In this document: positions 56,151 to 64,000 of the stretch, piece after piece
Layout of the letters: each line of letters starts with the position of its first letter
Position numbering within the stretch: position 1 is the stretch's first letter
Assembly: GCA_947579605.1 (NCBI GenBank)
Contig: OX388318.1
Span: 6,944,001-7,008,000, forward strand
DNA from: Athripsodes cinereus
Taxonomy: Eukaryota; Arthropoda; Insecta; Trichoptera; Leptoceridae
Direction of reading: 5' to 3'
DNA: 64,000 bases
Program-made: the position numbers and the translations under genes
Notes under the pieces: model-generated
The model's database searches: none
What the model was told of the DNA's origin: nothing
What the model saw: the letters and a program-made list of their open reading frames with translations, nothing else

Positions 56151-56512
56151 CAGAGGCCTGAGTCAACAACACACTTTCGTCTCACGTTCCCGCTCCGTTA
56201 GCGTTCGGGTGCAGACGATGTTGCAAGCAAGTGTCAATTTCGTTGCTAAGATACACAATAGTTACGAAAATTAACACTTTGGCAGAGGCCTGAGTCAACA
56301 ACACACTATCGCGTCACGTTCCCGCTCCGCTAGCATTCGGGTGCAGACGATGGTGCGCCAAAGTGTTAATTTTCGTAACTATTGTGTATCTTAGCAACGA
56401 AATTGACACTTGCTTGCAACATCGTCTGCACCCGAACGCTAACGGAGCGGGAACGTGAGGCGAAAGTGTGTTGTTGACTCAGGCCTCAGAGGCCTGAGTC
56501 AACAACACACTT
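56151..56512. repeat. foldback repeat cluster, three direct and one inverted copies
   Basis: CAGAGGCCTGAGTCAACAAC begins at 56151, at 56283 and at about 56486, and occurs inverted ending near 56488. The interior also folds: ttcgtaactattgtgtatct near 56365-56390 is the inverse of about 56249-56275. The composition is much more GC-rich than the surroundings. It has no coding frame. Confidence 0.85.
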
Positions 56513-57216
56513 TCGCCTGCTAGTGCTCATCACTAGAGGTGGGAATAACTGTTATTTCAAAATAATTTTCAACCAGTAATCGGTATTTGTAAATAACAGT
56601 TATTAAAATTTGTTATTTAATAACGATCAAATTGTAAAAAAAAAAACTACATCATAATATTTAAAGAATCCGAATAAAATCTAATGATGCTAAAATATTA
56701 TTATTATCGTATCAAATGGAAATACATTTGCCTACCAATGCAAAAAATTTCTCACACATAGAATACGCATAAAAATTATATTTTGTGCATGATGATGTGC
56801 AAGAAGAATAAATAAATAAATAAAAAAAAAATCATCCAAAATAATATATCACCAGTTTCAAATCAAACAAATATTATATTCAAAATAAACGAATGATTAC
56901 GTTTAAACGAAACGATTGTGTTCCTCCAAAAAATTCAAATAACTACACAACAAAATAGTTCAAAATAAAAACAAAATAACTGCCATCGTTTAATAACATC
57001 CGAAGTTATTAAACCATTATTAAAAAACTGTCGTAACAATGTGGTACGTTATAATATAACTAAACGAAAACGAAATAACTATAGTCGTCGACAATAACTA
57101 AACGGAATAACGATAACCTTGTTATAACAGTTGAATAACGCCGTCGTCGAAAATAACATTTATGTTATTTACAAGAAACTGTTAGAAGTTAGAGTTAGTT
57201 CTAGTTTAGTTATTCT
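56513..57216. other. AT-rich stretch with AATAACNGTTATT motifs
   Basis: Repeated aataac/gttatt words, starting at actagaggtgggaataactg (56533). The 'ctagaggtggga' start resembles hAT ends, but no second end was found. Confidence 0.35.
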
Positions 57217-57322
57217 ATGTCTTGATTTGTTAAATCGACGTTTCGGTGCACAGGATATCATTCATATCCTGAAGATGGGGCCAGCAAGTGCACCGAAACG
57301 TCGATTTAACAAATCAAGACAT
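57217..57322. repeat. long hairpin with inner hairpin
   Basis: 35-bp exact arms, 57217-57251 and 57288-57322 (containing cgacgtttcggtgcac), with an inner hairpin aggatat-cattc-atatcct at 57252-57270. The right part, cctgaagatggggcc … gaaacgtcg, resembles terminal motifs of Penelope-like elements. Confidence 0.85.
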
Positions 57323-57544
57323 GGCAAACCCGAAAACAAACAACCATATATTACTTTTGCACAGTTTGACACAAAAGAGCGCTGGTATCGGTAATTTCCG
57401 CTGCGAGTGTACCAATGTTTTGACCTTGAGATTGATTGTAAGAGCCTGTAATTGTCATGAAATATCTTTTATGACTTTACGTGATACCAATTTTATGACT
57501 CATTATTAATAGCATTGAAAAGAATTACAATTACAATGGAAAAA

Positions 57545-57979
57545 TTACGTTATCGGCCAGCTGGTCATTTATACTACTAGGAACATCGTGTATTATAACT
57601 CTAGGAAGTCTTGCCTTGGAGATCGCCGCTGAGAAACCACCATTCTTCAGTTTTTCAAATGTAAGTATGTTGCCTGCTCCTTCCTTGGTCGAAGTTTCGA
57701 TGAGAATGTCAGCACCTCCACCTGAAAGCCATCTGTTACCGGGTCAAGAATTTTTCTTACCTGTTCTTTAGTAGAGGAACTTGATTTGCCCTCTGGGTCA
57801 TCTGGACGGATGACTACAGCAGGTCCTCTCAAAGGACAAGGTCTATTTATTGCAGGGGCGACGATTTTTCCAGTCCGCTGGGCATAGGTCTCTCTCGAGG
57901 GCAGTTCCAAAATCGCTGTCGGCTTTTCGGCAATTAACTTGGATATACTCTCCTTCAACTTATCTACTACTTCAGTCAT
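57545..57979 (-). pseudogene. LINE ORF1 (gag-like) fragment
   Basis: The upstream frame includes SSSSTKEQVRKILDPVTDGF; after a frameshift near 57735 the reading continues GGADILIETSTKEGAGNILT, then LPRVIIHDVPSSINDQLADN. The order 'L-x-P … R-x-x-k-x-G-g … R-x-P-x-v-i-i-x-D-V-P' is that of insect non-LTR ORF1 proteins. No zinc knuckles remain. Confidence 0.75.
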
Positions 57980-58985
57980 TCCGGTGAACAGACGTGTTCA
58001 CTTTCAGTGAACGTTATAGATCAAGGCTCGTTGGGTGTCTACGTGCGGCCTGCGAAGCACTTGCACACTTCTTTGAATAATAGTCGGTACAAGTACCCGT
58101 TACTTTTTTGAAAGAGGTATTTTGAGAAAGAAAATCGAGGAGTTTTGAAAAATTTCAAATTCCTATATCATTTTGAAAATTTGGCGACGGAGGGGTAGAA
58201 ATTTTGAGGTGAAGTAAAATTATCAAATGTTCCATTTATGGAGTATATTCTTGTACGGACCGGTAGGAAATCTAATTCTGAAATTTGGCCCGGCTGCTGA
58301 AAAGGTTGGCGACCCATGATCAATTGTACTCTGTCCCTCACTGGCTATAGCATAATGTCTAATGTCGAGTTTGCAATTAAAGATAGAATTACATATTATT
58401 GTATTTTAAATTTATTAAAATGAATAGTGAACGTTTATATAATATTAGTAACTGATTTTATTTTGGGAAGCTACCAAAATGGTAAGTAATTTACTCGTGT
58501 GTGTTATGAACCTTGAATCATTTATAATTTATTATCAATATAAAATATACATAGCCGTATCCTATTAAAATATAGGATGGGCGTGTGCTGATGAGTAATA
58601 GTAATTACTATGAGTAAAAATATGTATTTTTTTAGGCTCATTATATCGATTGTCCCTCAAACCTACTTTTGATGCATATTCCCCCACAATGTTAAAGTGA
58701 TTATTATGTTTATCCTTTATCATTTATTTTTGTCAGATTTTACTCCCATACTCATGTTATTAATATTTTTTATATAAGCATGTAAGTAATACAACAAGGG
58801 AACTAATTATTTGTACGGCTATTAATCCAATCATTCAGCAAGAAAATATCAGCATTTAAGTCATTTGCACAGCAAACAATGTTTTCATCCGCAATAAATA
58901 AAAAATAAGCGCAACACTTGTTATACAAACAAACTTGGTTTATCAGCAAATTAAAAAAAAATAACAGCTTAATAAATACTCGCAC
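57980..58985. other. gene-free stretch
   Basis: No supported gene. 58110-58220 matches the repeats at 22590-22870. 58240-58325 (gaaatttggcccggctgctg, ggttggcgaccc) resembles a transposon end of uncertain type. Confidence 0.4.
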
Positions 58986-58989
58986 AACA

Positions 58990-59420
58990 AAATAATTAAT
59001 TGACCAGCAGAATTGTTATTTGAGCAGCAGAATTATTATTTGACCTGCAGAAAATATTAGATAAAAAATATTTTTCACACACCAATTTACCTTCGAATCT
59101 ACATTAAGTTTTTGTGATTTCTTATCAAATTAATGATGACTACGAAAATAATGCCAGTTTCCGCTTTGCTATATTAACAAAATATCTAACTGAAATGTCG
59201 AAAAACGCTAGTGTCCTTCATTCAGATGCTACATATAAAATCACATAAAAAGATGCTACCTACATACAAAGATTTATTATTTGAACAAGATTAAAATTTA
59301 ACTTTCTCAAGTTTTATTAAAATTAGCTCCCGTTTTGCTGCTCATTTATTTATTTTGCTGGACAAATAATCATTATGCCGGTCAAATAATAATTTTGCTG
59401 GTCGATTAAATTTAGAGTTT
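58990..59420. repeat. inverted clusters of a GACCAGCAGAATTATTATTT motif
   Basis: At 58999-59050 three copies of 'tga[cg]c[ac]gcagaattattattt' run in one direction; at 59325-59410 three or four inverse copies (aataataattttgctggtc) run in the other. Further single variants flank (58830-58870; 59460-59550). No coding frame. Confidence 0.75.
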
Positions 59421-61274
59421 TACAATAGAATTATTTGCAATAGAAATATATTATTTTCGCTGGGCATAAGTAGCATATCAACATGATATATTTATCGGCA
59501 GAATACATTTTTCTGCTGAACATAACATTAATATTATGCTGATGGTTTAAATGATAGCCATACAATAATATTATTTCTTGATAGTAAAATAAGTGTCACT
59601 TCAGTCTTCAACATTTAATCTGGAGGTCGCAACCTGCCTCCCCTCACTATAAATATATTTACCACTACAACACTTATTTTTTTTTAGGTCAATTATAAAT
59701 TTTGTCGAAAATATTGATCTTAAAAACTTATGATTTAAAGCCAAGTTCTGTGTATTTTTAATACAATTATTCAAAGATGTTAATTTTACGTCATTTTATA
59801 GCTATTCAATTTAAATTTAAAAAAATATCCTTTACTCTTTGGTCCATACAAAGTAACAGTGTCCATATAATAACTGGGAATCTTAGTAAAATAATATAAT
59901 AAAGATGAGAGGAAAAAGGGGCTGATTCGTACACGGGGTTCATTCGTGCAGCTCAAGTATCAGTGTCCTCTTTTACTACACCAAACCATTATACGTGCGT
60001 AAGTTACTCGTATATATGCCTTTTTCCTTGCGTGATTTGACGCCAGTCTGCGAGCAGAGTAGGACTTGCTGTGTTTTTTGTGCTAGTAAGTATTTTTTAC
60101 ATTATCTTATAAATTCTTTGTTAGTAATGAATAATTACCACGATGCACTATCTTAGCAATACGATGGTATTAGAAAATACTTAGGAACTACTTTTACTGT
60201 AATATTTGAAGGCATTATGAGTAGTTTTAATATTATTTGGTATTCTTTGTCAAAGATTTGATGAGCTCGTACAGAATTAAAAGGGGCACTCTCATACTGT
60301 ACGAATGATGTGCCCCATGTCAGCACAAATTATTATTTTATAATCTTAATTGTTAACCGATTTTTTTGTAGAAGCTCATTTTGAATAAATTAAAATAAAA
60401 CACTAAATTTTCATAAAAGATAACTATAAAAATGTTTTATTTAATTTATTTATTATTACATTTTAGAAAAATAGTGAGAGATTACAAAAAAATGTACACC
60501 AAGTGGAGAAGTAGACGAAATGGCAAACTGGCATTGCTATTGAAAAAGTAATGAAAAATAAACATCACTTAGAACATCTGCAGCTAAGTATGATGTAAAA
60601 GCAACAGCAATACAAAGCCGGATATTAGTTATAAAACAGAAGGAAGCGAATAAAATTAACACATCAAAAAGAACATTCAAATCAAAGTATTCCTTTGAAG
60701 CACACCAAGTATTTTCTTCAGAAGAAGAATCTGTTTTTACCCATTACCTATTACAATGCTCTCAAATGTATTGTGGGCTAACTTGCCTTCAAGTTCAGAA
60801 ACTGGCATTTGAGTATGCAAAAGCCAATAGTCTTGTAAACCCAAAAAGCTGGAAAAAAATCAGTCTGGTGTAGATTGGCTGAGTAAGTTTCGCACCCGGA
60901 ATCCACAATTAAGTTTAAGAACACCAGAAAATACAAGTGCTGCTAGAGCATATGCTTTTAACAAAACTGCTGTTACGGACTTTTGGGAAAAGTTGAAAAG
61001 CGTTTATGTAAAGTATAAGTTTTCACAAAACAGAATATACAATTTCGACAAATCAGGAGTTACCACACTATTGAATACACCTAAAATTCTGGCAGATAGA
61101 ACTCAAAAGCAAGTCGGTCAATTTGTGTCTGCTGAGAGAGGAGAGCTAGTAACATTTGGAGGCATCATATCCGCAAGTGGAATTACAATACCACAATTGT
61201 TTATATTTCCTCAAGTCCATTACAAAGATCATTTTTTTAAGGTGCTCCTGAGGGCAGCTTAGGTTTTGCTACAA

Positions 61275-62055
61275 AAAATGGATGATGATGATTTTGGATG
61301 ATTTTATTTATGACGCCGTTTTACAGTCTCTAGACCGTCTCAAGGGCGCCAGTGAAGAGTTCAGTCTTTAATTTGCCTCTGAAGCTAGTGACCGTCTGAC
61401 CATCTCTCAGCAGCACCGGTAGGCGATTCCACGTAACTGGTCCAACAACACCAAAGGCCCTCTCGTAGAAATTGGACTTACCGGCTCTATTGGGCTCAGT
61501 AAGTCTATTTACGGCCAGTTCCATAGAGCGGTCTTCTAGTGGTCGAGTCAAGGGGACAAAGCTCTGTGAGGCACGATGGTGCCATTTTGTTAATAGCCTT
61601 GTACACCAAAAGGCACACCTTGAATGTCACCCTTTCCTCGACCCTCAACCAGTGTAGTCGTTCTAAGAGGGGAGTGATGTGGCATCTTTTGCCCTCTCGG
61701 AAAATGAGCCTGGCAGCACTGTTGAACGCCAGCTGCAAACGATTGAGAAGGCTTTGAGGTAGTCCAGCATAAACAACGTTGCAATAGTCCAATCGTGAGA
61801 CAACAAATGCTGTCACCAGATCCCTAATGGCAGTTTCGGGAAGAAATCTAGAGACGTGATTCAGCCGCCTTATATAGTGGAAAGCTGAACTGACCGTTCT
61901 GGAGACCTGAGCCTCCATCGAAAGAGAGCTGTCGAGCAGTACACCAAGGACAGACACTGTACAAGAGGGATTAACCAGTGTATCAGCAATAGATATCGGA
62001 TCCATACTCAACAGGTGCTGCCGTTGATGGATCAATAGCGACATTTTCATTGACG
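61275..62055 (-). pseudogene. L2-type LINE 3' fragment inserted in the pogo-like gene
   Basis: Minus-strand frames: SVLGVLLDSSLSMEAQVSRT, VVSRLDYCNVVYAGLPQSLL, RLIFREGKRCHITPLLERLH, LVYKAINKMAPSCLTELCPL, then in a shifted frame FYERAFGVVGPVTWNRLP. This is the RT thumb and C-terminus of L2/CR1 elements. The left end carries the microsatellite-like tggatgatgatgattttgga, the element's 3' end. Pogo coding sequence continues on both sides. Confidence 0.92.
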
Positions 62056-62714
62056 TTTAAAACACATCCAAAAATATACAACCTGTACAAAAGATAACCG
62101 GATACTTTTACTGTGTGATAATCACGAGAGTCATGTTACTATTCAAGCTGTAAATTACTCTAGAGAAAATGGCATTGTTTGTCTTTCTTCTCTGCCACAT
62201 ACAGCACACAAGTTGCAGCCATTAGATATAGGCATATTTGGCACATTTAAGGCCAAATTAAAAATAGCGTATAACGATTGGCATGTTTCAAACCCAGGAA
62301 AAAATTTTACCAAAATTGTGTAAAATAGCTTATTTTGAATCATTAACGTCAAAGAATATAACAAAAGCATTTGACAAACCTGGAATATGGCCACTTAATA
62401 AATTGATTTTTTGTGATGCAGGTTTTGCTCCTGTTGAAGCTTACTTATCTCAGCCAGAACCTCTTGATGCTCCTACAGTCAACAATATATCTATTCAAGT
62501 AAAATTCGAGCCACAAGTTATCTCAAAAAGTACACAAATTTGGTTCTTCATTGCTAACACAAGAAGATTCATCAACTTTTACCATGCCAGAGATGATTCA
62601 ACCTTACCCCACAATTACCAAAAAATCAAAACAATCACAGAAAGGAAGACAACCAGGTCAATCAAGAGTATATACCTACTGATAAACCGGAAAAATTAAG
62701 ACTCGAAGAAATTG

Positions 62715-63235
62715 CTAAATAAATAAATAAATAATAAAATAAAATAAACTTTATTGTGACAATAATAATTACATTGTACAAAAGGCGGGTTTATTGCCAA
62801 ATGGCAATTTCTGCCAACCAACCTGATGTTGAAAAGAAATAAGAAAAATTATAAAGTACATGCCAGAACCATAGAAGAATACAAAATAATAAATAAATAT
62901 AATAATAATAATAAATATACCCATACAAAATATACCATATTCAAGAAATACATAAATAAATAAATATTGAACATGCATAAAGTGGAATGGGGAAGGGGGA
63001 CAAGGAAGGGGATGGAATTATGATGGGTTATTGAGGGCAAGATAGTGATGTTTCAGTCTACTTTTGAAAATGGAAATTGAAGGAGCAAGTCTGATCAATA
63101 AAGGCAAATCATTCCATAACCGAGCTGCATGTATAGTGAAGGAAGATGTGACAAATGATGTTCGATGAGTGGGAATAGTTAACGTACCAAGTGCACCAGA
63201 ACGAAACGAATTTTTAAAAATCTAAAGAGTTAAAA
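62715..63235 (-). mobile_element. LINE 3' end inserted in the pogo-like gene
   Basis: The minus strand encodes RSGALGTLTIPTHRTSFVTS and AARLWNDLPLLIRLAPSISI FKSRLKHH, the C-terminal 'A-x-x-l-W-N-x-L-P … F-K-x-x-L-k' of CR1/L2-like LINEs. The left end is an (ATAAATA)n tail. It splits pogo coding sequence near the codons for RLEEIAK. Confidence 0.85.
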
Positions 63236-64000
63236 AAAATGAACACGAGAGGAAGAAGAAGGGAAAAGAAATCAAACGGGCCATAAATCTATTAGATGAC
63301 ACAGATTACTCCATTAGTTTGAAAACTATTGGTTAAAAAAAGAAAACTGTCGAGAGTGATAGGAGTGAAGCTGATTCCCATTTAAGTTTAAGAGAAAGTT
63401 TTGCATCGCCTGAAGATATGTTGATTGACTCTGACAATCAATCTCCTGCCTTGATTAATCTCGACATGATACAAGATGGATGCTTTATTTTAGTGAAATT
63501 TGAAAAAAAAAATCAGTTGTTCATTACAATGCAAGGTGATTCGTCACTATAGTAACACTGAATACAAAGTGAGCTTTTTAAGGAGTAAACTCAAGTGCTG
63601 GAGTTTTGTATTCCCAATAATTAAGGATGAAGCTACAGTTGATTTTAATGACATTCTTTTAATTTTACTGACTCCTAAAGAAGCCGCTAGTGCCAGAACT
63701 GCAGATATTCTTAATTTTTCTACTGATCTTAGTGGCTATAATGTTGAATGATCTTATTGGTTTTTGGATTTTGTTTGTTTAAGTTCATTTTTTTTTTATT
63801 TATATTCAAATAACTATCACTATGTTTCTAACTATTTAATAATTTTCCACATTTTAAAGCTTACTTGGGATTATATTTTTTTTTCACATATAGCTTTGTT
63901 TTTTCTCTACCACCTTGCACGAAAGTGCCCCACAACATGTACGAAAGTACTCGACCCCAAAAAGTCAGCTGCAGAATATTTTATTGCAGATGTTCCTGAT

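Larger units (their letters stand above)
60480..63748 (+). pseudogene. pogo/Tigger-type (CENP-B-like) transposase, interrupted by two LINEs
   Basis: In order: a Psq-type HTH remnant (IEKVMKNKHHL …), a CENP-B-like segment (EEESVFTHYLLQCSQMYCGL … NPKSWKK, frameshift, SGVDWLSKFRTRNPQLSLRT), then the DDE domain with first Asp in IYNFDKSGVTT, then (after a LINE at about 61275-62055) LLCDNHESHVTIQAVNY and PHTAHKLQPLDIGIFGTFKA with the second and third acidic residues. A second LINE (62715-63235) interrupts the C-terminal part, which resumes through PALINLDMIQDGCFILVKFE to a stop near 63748 (STDLSGYNVE). Several frameshifts and stops besides the insertions mean it cannot encode a working transposase. 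Confidence 0.9.

Noticed and set aside
57252..57305. hammerhead ribozyme (CTGAAGA … GAAAC)
   Set aside because: The two core words are present, but I find no convincing stem II between them; the bases pair better as part of the long inverted arms. A covariance-model scan would decide.
57131..57509. plus-strand frames across the 57217 hairpin
   Set aside because: Opened by the hairpin repeat; the encoded peptide is itself inverted-repeat translation with no recognised domain.

Overview
This is a stretch of an AT-rich insect nuclear genome. Evidence for this is spliced genes with GT-AG introns, small heat shock proteins of the insect lethal(2)essential-for-life type, an insect-style TATA plus initiator promoter, and a dense load of insect transposon families (pogo/Tigger, piggyBac, hAT-like, L2/CR1-, RTE- and Jockey-like LINEs, tRNA-derived SINEs). 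A holometabolous insect such as a moth or beetle fits best; the order cannot be fixed from the sequence alone.

Layout. 1-7.4 kb is gene-poor; its first 58 bases may be the tail of an upstream gene followed by a long 3' UTR. 7.4-16.1 kb is a cluster of three small heat shock protein (sHSP) genes: one on the minus strand with an unusual 11-residue-periodic N-terminus, one on the plus strand split by a 1.47 kb transposon, and one intact plus-strand gene with strong heat-shock elements. 17.5-19.0 kb holds an unrecognised 486-residue Ser/Arg-rich protein (minus). 20.1-22.3 kb is a three-exon METTL6-like tRNA methyltransferase (minus). 23-32 kb is mostly transposon debris. 32.3-39.4 kb is a five-exon TRNAU1AP/SECp43 gene (plus) whose last intron carries a 4.8 kb DNA transposon. 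40.4-46.8 kb is nested DNA transposons: a hAT inside another terminal-inverted-repeat (TIR) element, and a rearranged piggyBac. 47.9-54.1 kb is BDP1, the TFIIIB B'' subunit (minus, six coding exons plus a likely 5' UTR exon). 54.3-64 kb is transposons, ending in a pogo/Tigger transposase broken by two LINE insertions.

The most interesting object is the second sHSP gene. An element with 8-bp target duplications lies inside the open reading frame exactly as an intron would: its own end supplies the GT donor and the duplicated target site supplies the AG acceptor, so splicing would restore the frame with one added alanine codon. A second copy with its own 8-bp duplication lies 11 kb away in inverted orientation. 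METTL6-like, TRNAU1AP and BDP1 all belong to tRNA biology (m3C modification, selenocysteine tRNA, Pol III transcription), though nothing here shows they are co-regulated.

Exon boundaries were worked out by eye from reading frame, GT/AG sites and family homology; transcripts were not available.
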